The notes under the pieces: model-generated
Seen by the model: only the letters and a program-made list of their open reading frames with translations
Databases searched by the model: none
What the model was told of the DNA's origin: nothing
Shown: piece after piece, positions 22,839 through 31,084 of the stretch
Numbering within the stretch: position 1 is the first letter of the stretch
How the letters are laid out: every line of letters begins with the position of its first letter
Program-made: the position numbers and the translations under genes
Assembly (NCBI RefSeq): GCF_030506205.2
Contig: NC_133347.1
Span: 36,113,500 to 36,177,499, forward strand
Direction: 5' to 3'
DNA: 64,000 bases
Origin: Paramisgurnus dabryanus
Lineage: Eukaryota; Chordata; Actinopteri; Cypriniformes; Cobitidae

Positions 22839-23397
22839 GTTCGCGCTGTCTGGCTGGCTTCCTCGCTTGTGGGCTGGCTGCTGGAGACATCGGCGGGTGG
22901 CCCAGGCTAGCCGATGGCTTCATGCGGCGTCTTTGAGACCTCTGCGTTTTCCCCGGTGTCTTTCGGGAGTACGGTGTACTCCGTGCTTGTGAAGACGAGG
23001 AGTCAGAGCTCGCTGACACGGCTGTTTGCGGGGGTTGAGTAGCCCTCCGGCTATCGCGGAGGAGGCTGAACAGCTGCGCCTTTGTTTGCTTACGAGAAAA
23101 TGGAATATCCGCGTTTTCCAGAGCTAGTTTGAGGCCTAGGACGGTCCATTTCTTGATGTCGGGGATTCCTGGAGACGCAGAAGCGTATGAAGAAGCCGGT
23201 GATGGTGGGGAGCGCCTCTGCGGGGTGCGAGGAGACGGTCTTTTTCTCCTCGGGGTTCGTTCAACAGTGCGGGAAGATCGCCCGGCCTGTGGGGAGGCCT
23301 CGGGCTCGATTGAAACATCCCGACCGCTTTTGGAAGGCCGGGGAGAATCCTGTGCTGTACGGTGCATTTCCTGTGCTACGTTTAATTGTCTGGACAT
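22543..23397 (-). CDS. Ngaro ORF1, gag-like with SAP-type motif (284 aa)
   Basis: A 284-codon frame starting 4 bp inside the 5' A repeat. It is basic and Ser/Pro/Arg-rich (RTPRRKRPSPRTPQRR), with a helical SAP-like segment, DIKKWTVLGLKLALENADIP then FSRKQTKAQLFSLLRDSR, around residues 80-115. This suits a nucleic-acid-binding gag analogue. The C-terminal part carries a duplicated RRSRHEREDASANESGPG, caused by a 60-bp DNA duplication, in the region overlapping ORF2. Confidence 0.72.
   Translation of the reverse strand: MSRQLNVAQEMHRTAQDSPRPSKSGRDVSIEPEASPQAGRSSRTVERTPRRKRPSPRTPQRRSPPSPASSYASASPGIPDIKKWTVLGLKLALENADIPFSRKQTKAQLFSLLRDSRRATQPPQTAVSASSDSSSSQARSTPYSRKTPGKTQRSQRRRMKPSASLGHPPMSPAASPQARKPARQREHASAHGNGFAPPTAISFSRPMACCPSVYLSHGVAFSSSTGRFYLSLSHFSHFYRRSRHEREDASANESGPGFCRRSRHEREDASANESGPGTLYDFST
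22569..22682 (-). repeat. 60-bp tandem duplication in the Ngaro ORF1/ORF2 overlap
   Basis: GGGGCCTGACTCGTTAGCGG onward repeats exactly at a 60-bp offset. Being divisible by three, it keeps both overlapping frames open and duplicates a peptide in each. Confidence 0.9.
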
Positions 23398-23400
23398 CTT

Positions 23401-23626
23401 GCGATAATTCCGGAGAATGAGGGTAAGGAGTCTTGATTATTTATAGAGCTGCTACTAAGTTAGTGATTGATAAACAGCTGTGTTCATTGCTTAATGATCG
23501 AGAGCCAGCCGTGTTCATTGATTAGTGATTGAGAGCCAGCCGTGTTCATTGATTAATGATCGAGAGCCAGCCGTGTTCATTGACTGATCAGCTCCTCCCA
23601 AACCTTGTTTATATAAAACATCATTT
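23401..23626 (-). repeat. Ngaro 5' repeat A1
   Basis: 226 bp matching 18588-18813 essentially without change, including three GAGAGCCAGCCGTGTTCATT units. It probably holds the promoter, since ORF1 begins at its inner edge. Confidence 0.9.
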
Positions 23627-24057
23627 AATCCACCTTTCAACACTGTATCAAATCAATCACAAACACAAACTAAAGCCCTCAACTCAATCTAAAGATCAGT
23701 CTTCCAGATTATCCAACCAAACAACTAATTTACGTGAATAGCTACAGCCTGCAAAACAGGACAAACAAACTACGGAGCTTCCCCGTATCTAAACATTTAC
23801 CCACCACTATTCTAACCTATTTTCACACTGTGTCCAAGAACCGAGCTCTTTACCACCCATACCGCTGGAGACGTACTGTCCCAACAATAGGCCAACAGTG
23901 TGGATCCCCTCTAAACATTCGGCCCAGCACGATTACGTCACACACGCACGTCAATCGGCCAATTGCGTAGCACTACTTTACTCGCATTACGCTTTTCTAT
24001 AGTAAATAGTGAGAATTAATAGTAGCCTACCTTCCAAAATTCAAAATTGGTTCAAAA

Positions 24058-24075
24058 CCGTCGGACGAGCCCCTA
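24058..24075 (-). other. tRNA-Pro-like primer binding site of the Gmr1-like element
   Basis: Minus-strand TAGGGGCTCGTCCGACGG followed by TTTTGAACC matches the complement of a tRNA-Pro 3' end (core GGGGCTCGTCCG and T-arm TTGAACC), with a few mismatches. It sits six bases inside the 5' LTR. Confidence 0.65.
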
Positions 24076-24081
24076 TATGTC

Positions 24082-24486
24082 GTAGCCACTTGGCTCACAG
24101 TGAACACGACATAAAGGGGAGACCACACCAAAGTATCTTTTAAACAAAAGTATATTTATTAACTAAAATATTCATAAAGTCAGTATATGTAAGAGAAAAC
24201 AAAACTGTTGTGTAAATAGTGAATGTGTAGTGCAAAAAGGTAAAGAAGCAGGGCTGCAGACAGCCCTGCTGAGAGTCTGCTTGCGAGTGCAGTCCTAGAG
24301 ACCGAGCCAGCTGGAGAGCACTGATTTTATCCAGCCTCCAATTAGGCCACCAATTAGCCACCTTGGTCCAACCCCCATAGCTCCTCCTGCAAACCAGAAC
24401 AGAAACAAACCAAAACCAGCCACAAAATACCATACTAACAAAGGGAGAAAGTGGCTGACCCAGCACATTAGAACTGAGGCATCACA
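24082..24486 (-). repeat. 5' LTR of the Gmr1-like element
   Basis: 405 bp, homologous to 9750-10115. It includes a 43-bp segment around 24253-24300 that is missing from the 3' LTR. A plus-strand TTTATT at about 24158 gives a minus-strand AATAAA signal. Leader sequence 23627-24081 follows and contains no frame. Confidence 0.87.
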
Positions 24487-24541
24487 ACGTCCATAAAGAC
24501 ATGGATGAGCGAGTTTGGTGTGGAGGCCTGCCCAGAGTCCT

Positions 24542-25237
24542 GTGCCCGGTTGCATGAAACTCCTTAAGTGAGGGTTTCCCTGAGGGAGAAAAAATCCCTG
24601 AGGTAAGGGATTTATTTAAGAGCGTTGCAACAAAGGTCTTAACTGTCACCCTTACCTAAGTGTTGATACTAAGTATTTTACGATAGTCTCTGCCAAAACA
24701 CGGCAGCGGAGAAGCAGTTGCTACGGTTACAAAATCTCACAGCGTAAACAAATCAACGCACGCAGCTCAACAGACGGCGAATTTGTGTACAATGAAACAT
24801 CGCAAATAACAGACTGTAAAGTGCCGCATGCATGAATACTCAAAGTAATTCAAACTGGAAACACTTTATTTTGACGGACGATCAAACCGCCATTCTTCTG
24901 ATAAATGCGCATCACTTTTCTCTATGGATTATTTCGATTGTTAGAAATGCGCGTTTGTGCTTCATTTTCTTAAAAAAAACATAAAATCAGCCATCGCGTG
25001 TGACGTTAAGGGACCTGTTTTAGTCCCTTAAGTTTTTAAGGGAAAATGGGACTTAAGGACTTTGTAGCAACGCATAGCAGAACTTAAGGTAATACTTTAG
25101 CATTCAAGGGTAAATACTTATTGACAGCCTTAAGGTTCACTTAAGGGTTTTTCTTGCAACCCATTTTTTATTAAGGGTACCCTTAACCTTATATTTAAGG
25201 GATTTCTTAGCTTAAGGACTTTCATGCAACCGGGCAC
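24542..25237. mobile_element. ~695-bp MITE with long GTGCCCGG termini
   Basis: The ends are GTGCCCGGTTGCATGAAACT and, inverted, GTGCCCGGTTGCATGAAAGT, and repeated CTTAAG motifs follow in both arms. It interrupts the Tc1 segment between AGAGTCCT and AGACCTCAACCC. A target duplication is not clear. Confidence 0.75.
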
Positions 25238-25462
25238 AGACCTCAACCCAGTCGAACATCTTTGAGATGAATTAGAGTGGAGACTACGAGCGAGGCCTTC
25301 TCGTCCAACATCAGTGTCTGACCTTACAAATGTGCTTTTAGAAGAATAGTCAAAAATTTCCACAAACACACTCCTTAACCTTGTAGAAAGTCTTCCAAGA
25401 AGAGTTGAAGCTGTTTTAGCTACAAAGGGTGGGTCAACTAAATATTAAACCCTATGGATTAA

Positions 25463-25815
25463 AGGTTCTCTAAGCGAATTGACGCGTTTTAGACCATAAA
25501 ACATTTTTTGTTACATACCGGAAACATCTCCTCACTATCTGCTTGCTGCCTGTCCGCTGATCAAACTGTAAAAAAACGCAATCTCTGTAGACAGCCCAGG
25601 CTTCACAAACGGCAATATCAACATAGTGGCCAAATCTAGCATCACAAAACAAACTATTCCAGCCAATAAACGACAAAAAGGATTTGGGGGTGGGGGTTGG
25701 GCGCGTTCATGAAAGCACGGAAGGGAGGGGGAGGAGTTAGCTACGCTCTGTCTGTTTGAAAACAGTACAAACGTCAAACAGTAACTAACATCTCGCAGAT
25801 TCGCTTAGAGATCCT
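25463..25815. mobile_element. 353-bp TTAA-flanked MITE
   Basis: TTAA at 25459-25462 and 25816-25819, with ends AGGTTCTCTAAGCG and, inverted, AGGATCTCTAAGCG. Removing it restores the Tc1 run TATGGATTAAGAATGGGATG. The TTAA target fits piggyBac or Kolobok families. Confidence 0.88.
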
Positions 25816-25860
25816 TTAAGAATGGGATGTCATTCAGGTTCATGTGCATATAAAGTGCAT

Positions 25861-26334
25861 ATTCCTTCCAAGGACGTATTTGAAGGCAAATTACATCACC
25901 GGGCCGCGATGAAGGCTGTCCCAATTCAAAGGCTCCTTCACATACAAGCCTCCAAATGTGGGCCTCTGAAACCAAGGATCCATAGATGTATACTTCACAG
26001 CCTTGGCTATCCCAAGATTCAATGTGTGCCCGTGACGTCAGGGTATTTTGAAGCAATAATTTAAAACTGTAGTTAAATAAAGTGTATTTTTGCCAATTAA
26101 AGTTCCTTGTGACTGTTTTACTATTATAAATGATGTTTTAGTGATGTGAATTAATATCAATGATGCAATATTGTGCGTGTTGCGTTTTGCTTTTGTATAT
26201 TTCTTAGGTTGGTGAATTTTACATACTGTTGTATAGTTTAATCTGCATTAAAAATCCTGCCTCCATATTTATTTTTAAAAGTCTGAGAGGTCTCAGATTT
26301 TGTGTCCCGCAGACAAGCATAGTGTCTTCAATTT
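25861..26334. other. Unassigned sequence
   Basis: No gene and no recognised element. A GC-richer block at 25870-26050 followed by AT-rich sequence looks repeat-derived, but no termini were found. Confidence 0.4.
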
Positions 26335-26930
26335 TTGTTAAATGGCTTTAAAGTGAGGATTGTAAAGTTGAGAGAAACTTTTATTACCGGTCATCTTCAT
26401 GTTTTTGATAGAATGCTTTAAGCCCCTGACACAAGCCCTTGCTGGAGGTTACTATTTTCTCAGCCTGGCATCTGTCTGTAGCCTCCTTAAAGGGTTTCAA
26501 TACCTCACAAAGCTTCTGGATTATTTTCAGCTCATGTGATGTCAGCTGGATGGGTCAATGGAGCTCAGCAAGTACATCACTTGGAACATTGAGAACAGAC
26601 CTCAGCATCTTTAACTGGCTATTCCAGCGAGTGCCATTTGCAGGCAGAAGTTTTTGCCCTAGCCAGTGTGGGCTTGTGACAAAAAGAAACAAGTTTTTGG
26701 ACCTTGCCCAGTAAATTTTTTATGGAGCCAGCAACATCCATGGCACCACGAACCACAAGCTGAAGTGTGTGGACAAAGCATAAGCTTCTCTCTGGTGAAA
26801 GTAGACCATCTCCTCTTCAACATTCACCATTTCAAAATCAGATGTCTCTTCCTGCTCTTCCTCTTTACTTTCAACAACATGCATTGGTGTGAAGAGGGTG
26901 AATGCCTCAGTCACAATGAATGACACTTTG
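26335..26930 (-). pseudogene. hAT transposase fragment (ZBED-like)
   Basis: Minus-strand peptides in order: LQLVVRGAMDVAGSIKNLLG, KVQKLVSFCHKPTLAR, LLPANGTRWNSQLKMLRSVL, then LTSHELKIIQKLCEVLKPFK and EATDRCQAEKIVTSSKGLCQ. This is the core of a hAT transposase, a different subfamily from the one at 5.1-6.3 kb. Frameshifts (for example between ARAKTSACKWHS and the NGTRWN frame) and a stop after AELH inactivate it. Both ends are missing. Confidence 0.8.
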
Positions 26931-27397
26931 TTCTGAATATTGTAATATTGAATATCTTCAGCATGAACTAGTACAGATGACCTTTTAGGCCTGCTATTAT
27001 TTTCAATTTCGCTGTTATTACAGGTGTCAGATCTATAAATGTTTGTAATCTGAAGTTGAAAGGGACTTCTGAAACTTAAAAAGTCCAGTGTTGACCATCA
27101 AATTGTGTAGAAAAGCAGCTTTCAAACAAATGTGCACCTCAAATTTTTAGGCAACCATTTTAAATACTTGGTTAAAGTAAAGCATTCTGGGAAATGAAAT
27201 TATGTTCCATTGTGTTCCATAAAATTACAGTTACAATAAATCAAACTTAATTATTTGTTATGTGATTAGAGATGTTAACATGAATTGCTAGGGGAAAACA
27301 TTTCCTGTTTATGTAATCTGTACAAGAAGTTCAAACTAATAAGCAATAACAACGCAAAGCGGGGTGCCTAAAACCCCCTTAGCTGTTATAAAATGGC

Positions 27398-28035
27398 CAT
27401 TTTTGGAGTTATACCTGAGGGTATTAAACTCAGCAATGACATTTGCTCTGTCATAGCCTTCACCACACTTCTGGCGAGACGTCTAATATTGTTTCATTGG
27501 AAAAGGAAAGACCCTCCCACACATAGTAACTGGATAAAATAAGTAATGTCACACATTCAATTGGAAAAGATCAAATACGCTGTTCGGGGTTCAATACGCA
27601 AGTTTCATAACATATGGTCCCCCTTTATAAGATATTTTGAAGAGCTCCCCAGCCTCTAAGGAAGTAACTATTTATCTTAACACTTCCTTCTTTATGCTCC
27701 ATCTTTCCATACTTGTACACAAGTATTTTTTAAATTTAATTTAATTAAATTTTTTTATTAACTGCCATTAAGCTCACTATCTATGTTATGCATCTATCCA
27801 TTAATGTGAATATTATGCCTTAACGCTCCTCTTCCCACAAAGCAGTTACCATTTAAATATCTTCAATATGTATTCTGGACTTGTACTCTCAATGTGTGTA
27901 TATGTTTCTTATGAAGGGTTGTTTTCCTTTGTTTTGTTTTTTTTTCTTAAAATCGTGTGTAAGTGGGGGAAGGGTAGGATGTGTTGTTGTTAATGTAATG
28001 TAATTGTACCTGTAAAACTTAATAAAAAGTATTTA
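27398..28035 (+). pseudogene. L1-type LINE ORF2 C-terminus and 3' UTR
   Basis: The frame reads VIPEGIKLSNDICSVIAFTT, LLARRLILFHWKRKDPPTHS, NWIK, a TAA, then VMSHIQLEKIKYAVRGSIRK and FHNIWSPFIRYFEELPSL. This is the ORF2 C-terminal end of L1-clade elements. A 3' UTR with G-rich GTGGGGGAAGGGTAGG and a final AATAAAAAGTATTTAAAAAA follows. It is 5'-truncated with one stop. Confidence 0.75.
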
Positions 28036-28703
28036 AAAAAAGTTGCCTCAATACATTTGGCGGGAAGTACAATCAATAGATACTGCTCATCTATAGGCAC
28101 ACAAACCATCAAATTGAAGGCTGATTTCAACACAACGACACACAAAAGAAGTCAATAAAACTCTATAAGGGATTAAACAAAACATAAAATCAAAACAATG
28201 GTGAAAAACAGATCTAACAATAATGGACTTTCTCTGGGGAAATAATAAACATAAACGTTTCTGTTGTTCATATTCTGTCTCTGTTTCAATAAGCTTCAAA
28301 GATACCTATCATCTCTGCTCTTATCATCTGTTGTTGTTTTGGTGATTATGTAAATATGTTTTAGGTATAAATATCTGATTTCAGGTAGAATTGGTCTGCA
28401 GAGCTGCAGTAAGAAGTACACTAAATGTGAATCATGATGACATCTGAAGAAACTTTCTGTTTACAAAAGATGATCTTTAGTGAGAAATGATCCTTCAAAG
28501 AATCTTTGACTGATTGATTCTTTGATTAACTAAAAATGCTTCTTTTATGGCATCGCTGTGAAAAAAACTTTAACTTTATTTCTGTGTGTCAGTAAGAGGT
28601 AGTCCGATGTCACAATACAGTCAAATAACAAAGAAACTCATGTTTATGGATTTACTATTCTTCACACATCTTTTTATTTTAAATCTGCATTCATTTCATC
28701 ATG

Positions 28704-30309
28704 TATGGGGTGCGTGGGGCACAAACTTATGCGGGGTTAATTGTAACACGGACCGTTTACATTGTTGCACAGGGTTGAGCGAGTTGTTTTGTCCGATATT
28801 GTTTTCACACTGCCAAAATACTTTTCAAATATATGGAAATGTATAATGTTTTTTCCATAGAGTTATTGATGAAAGAGTGTTTTGGTTGCATGTAAGTAAA
28901 TGTTTTCATCATATGTTTTTTTTTTGGTCTCTGAGTTGGGTGTGTAAGATACCAAAACCAATGTTATGTCATATTAACCAGTAGCCTGGCTCCGCCCTCC
29001 TACGTGCTTCCGCTTAATTTTCATTTCGCTTCAGTACTACGTCTGGGACTGCTCTGTAGAGTTTCGTTTTCTCCTGCAAAAATCTGCAGGACCAATCAGC
29101 GAACAGACGGGGGTGGCTAAGAACGATGACGTTGAGGTCGTGCGTCAGTTCAGTAATGGCAGCGGAGAAAGACGTGAGAAAAGCTATTCGTTCCGTTGTT
29201 GCAAAACTACCGAATATACAGAAGTTAAAGGCGGAGCAAGAACCAGGTTTGCTAAGTTTTGTTTGTCTGATTGTTCTGACTTGTTTCTGGCCAGTTTCGG
29301 TGCATGATATACGTCACGACCACACGTTAGCGATCGCCTATGGCCGATTCTGAGTGACTCTGGGCAGATCCAATAGTTTTAAACTTCAACAGAGGACCCT
29401 CCTTAACGGAAGTAACGCTTTGCAATGGAGCGTGGCCAGACTCTCTGTACAAATGAAATGAATGTACGAGAGTCTGGTTGGACCAGGCTAATTAACCAGT
29501 GTCTTGCTGACTAAAACATTGCATCATTTTGAAATATGTCTGCAGCTCTTAGCAACTTTGGTAGGCTTGAAAATATTTTTACACAGCACTAACCATATGA
29601 AAACTGCTAACGTTAGCGTAATTCTTGCTGTTGTTTTAAATAGGCTCCACACAAATGATAGCTGGCTGACAACAAAATAAATTTGCCTGTCTTATCAAAA
29701 ATCATGTGTCCAATTAATTTTTGTTCATATCTTTAATATTGATTGAAGAAGGTCACATCAAAGATTGAAATCATAATGAAATGAATGGCTAAAATCAAAC
29801 TTTGATGCTCATTATCTCAGAATTTGATTTTGAAACTGTAGTATGGTTATTACAGACTGGGTCAAATATAAATAAAATGGTCATAACTGTGCTGCTTTTT
29901 GTCACATATTTAGACATTTGTATCCATTTATAATTGAACAATGATTAGATGAGGGATGAACAGTGTAGATATGTGTCTATTATAGGCAAATATATAAACA
30001 ATATCCACTTCAAGTATATAGACAAAATAGTATTGAAATATTTGCCTGCAAACTTAATTTTTATCAAGTGTTACAACTAACCCCCTGCCTGTTACAATTA
30101 ACCCCACCTATGGGGTAAGTTGTAACGTTTGCACTTCTGTCACATTTGGTGTAATTGTCCAAGAATGGTAAGTACTGGAAACAAACTTCAAATGTTCATT
30201 TGTAGCAGAGATGTGTGTTGCTGTGTAAAAATATAATTAATCAAACTCAAATATTTTTAATGACTGAGCCAAAACAAAAAAGCGTTAGGTTGTGCCCCGC
30301 TCTCCCCTA
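28704..30309. mobile_element. Non-autonomous DNA element with GGGG...GGGGCACAA termini
   Basis: The left end GGGGTGCGTGGGGCACAA and the inverted right end GGGGAGAGCGGGGCACAA form an imperfect terminal repeat. Internal motifs GGGGTTAATTGTAACA and GTTACAATTAACCCC lie near the two ends. It is interrupted by the 509-bp element at 28982-29490. No transposase; superfamily not resolved. Confidence 0.55.
28982..29490 (+). mobile_element. 509-bp element with 9-bp target duplication and helicase-like leader peptide
   Basis: ATTAACCAG occurs at 28973-28981 and 29491-29499. The ends are TAGCCTGG and CCAGGCTA. A plus-strand ATG at 29156 reads MAAEKDVRKAIRSVVAKLPN then IQKLKAEQEPGLLSF before losing sense. 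This resembles the segment that precedes the Walker A motif in RecQ-type helicases. No helicase motif follows, so the copy is an internally deleted relic. A 9-bp duplication would fit a MULE; hAT (8 bp) is possible because the outer base is ambiguous. Confidence 0.65.
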
Positions 30310-30870
30310 CTATTATTCTTATGTTGTTCTTTTGTCTCTTGTCTGCTCATCTTTATATCTGAGTGTGTTTATTTGAGAAGAAGTGTTATAACTCACAACA
30401 TATCTTAAAATAACTCACAACATATCTTAAAATAACAGACAAAGTCTTTTATCTGACATGAGAGAGATCTAACACAAGATCTAGTGAAATGGATCTTAAC
30501 CCAGAATCTGTAGGAGCTGACATTTTTGACATAGTCATACTTGAATTTATCAATAATGCTTAATATTAAAACATCAGCATTCAAATACATCTGTCCACAA
30601 CCATCATTTACATTCAGGTATAAACAACACAGTTATCCAGTATGCTGTGTTTGACTGTGAAGTTCTTCTGCTGATCTGAGCACAGTCAGATGCATTCAAC
30701 TCTAACATTTCCTCATCTTAATGACATCTAAAAATAAATTTTACATGCATGACTTTAAATGATGCACATCAAATATAAATGACTGCATGTGAAATATATT
30801 TAACCACTTTTTATGCTGACAAACATCTGCTGGTGAGCATTTGAATCCATTGTTAAACTGAATGTGAGTC

Positions 30871-30876
30871 TTTATT
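30871..30876 (-). terminator. Candidate isoc1 polyadenylation signal
   Basis: Minus-strand AATAAA about 62 bp beyond the isoc1 stop codon, with T-rich/GT-rich plus-strand context. It is the nearest canonical signal, so a short 3' UTR is likely. Confidence 0.6.
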
Positions 30877-30937
30877 TATGTATCAGTGTGTGTAGAGGAG
30901 CTGTGGTTGTGTTTTTGCTCTCTCTCTCAATGTGTAT

Positions 30938-31084
30938 TTAAACTTTAGACAGCAGGCCTGACTCTGGAGCACTGGCTTTAATGATGGTCTGGATCTCTTT
31001 AAACTTTGGATGATCTTTATCAGCCACGAGCTGAAGCAGGACAGATTCACTGGTGGTGATGATGATTCCAGTACGAGCCAAACG
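30938..31084 (-). CDS. isoc1: isoc1 exon 5 (C-terminus and stop)
   Basis: 48 codons plus TAA: RLARTGIIITTSESVLLQLV ... IIKASAPESGLLSKV. The acceptor is GTTGTCCAG before CGTTTGGCT. Confidence 0.95.
   Translation of the reverse strand, partial: RLARTGIIITTSESVLLQLVADKDHPKFKEIQTIIKASAPESGLLSKV

Larger units (their letters stand above)
18366..23626 (-). mobile_element. Ngaro/DIRS-type tyrosine-recombinase retrotransposon
   Basis: Minus-strand order: A1 (23401-23626), ORF1, ORF2 (RT/RNase H), a GC-rich tandem segment, B1 (18811-18986), A2 (18588-18813), a 47-bp spacer, B2 (18366-about 18540). A1-ORFs-B1-A2-B2 is the split-direct-repeat layout of Ngaro/PAT elements. The A copies are both 226 bp. 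There is no target duplication; TTT is shared at both outer edges and at the A2/B1 junction, as expected of recombinase-mediated integration. A tyrosine recombinase frame, normally after RNase H, is missing. Confidence 0.92.
9750..24486 (-). mobile_element. Gypsy-type LTR retrotransposon, Gmr1-like domain order, with four insertions
   Basis: A minus-strand element with LTRs at both ends, a primer binding site next to the 24-kb LTR and a polypurine tract next to the 10-kb LTR. Reading 5' to 3' the domains are gag, zinc knuckle, protease, integrase, reverse transcriptase, RNase H. Integrase before reverse transcriptase, with a Ty3/Gypsy-type RT, is the order described for the Gmr1 group of deuterostome elements. 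Removing a hAT (10863-12208), an L2 LINE (12851-13979), a MITE (17168-17950) and a Ngaro (18366-23626) leaves about 6.2 kb. Several in-frame stops and at least one frameshift make it inactive. Confidence 0.88.
6320..25860 (+). mobile_element. Tc1/mariner element split into five pieces by nested insertions
   Basis: One plus-strand Tc1-like element can be followed through pieces at 6320-6580, 9550-9749, 24487-24541, 25238-25462 and 25816-about 25860. Each piece resumes close to where the previous stops: AGCCTTACATCACCAAG and CGCCGCCACTGGACTCTAGA, then GTTTGGCAGTTGCCAGG, then CATAAAGACATGGATGAGCG, then the region coding DLNPVEHL. The tryptophan after DLNPVEHL is now TGA and other stops follow, so it encodes nothing. 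There are also internal deletions, for example in GGTGTGGAGG..CCTGCCCAGAG. The intervening sequence is younger insertions annotated separately. The 5' part, left of 6320, was not found. Confidence 0.7.
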
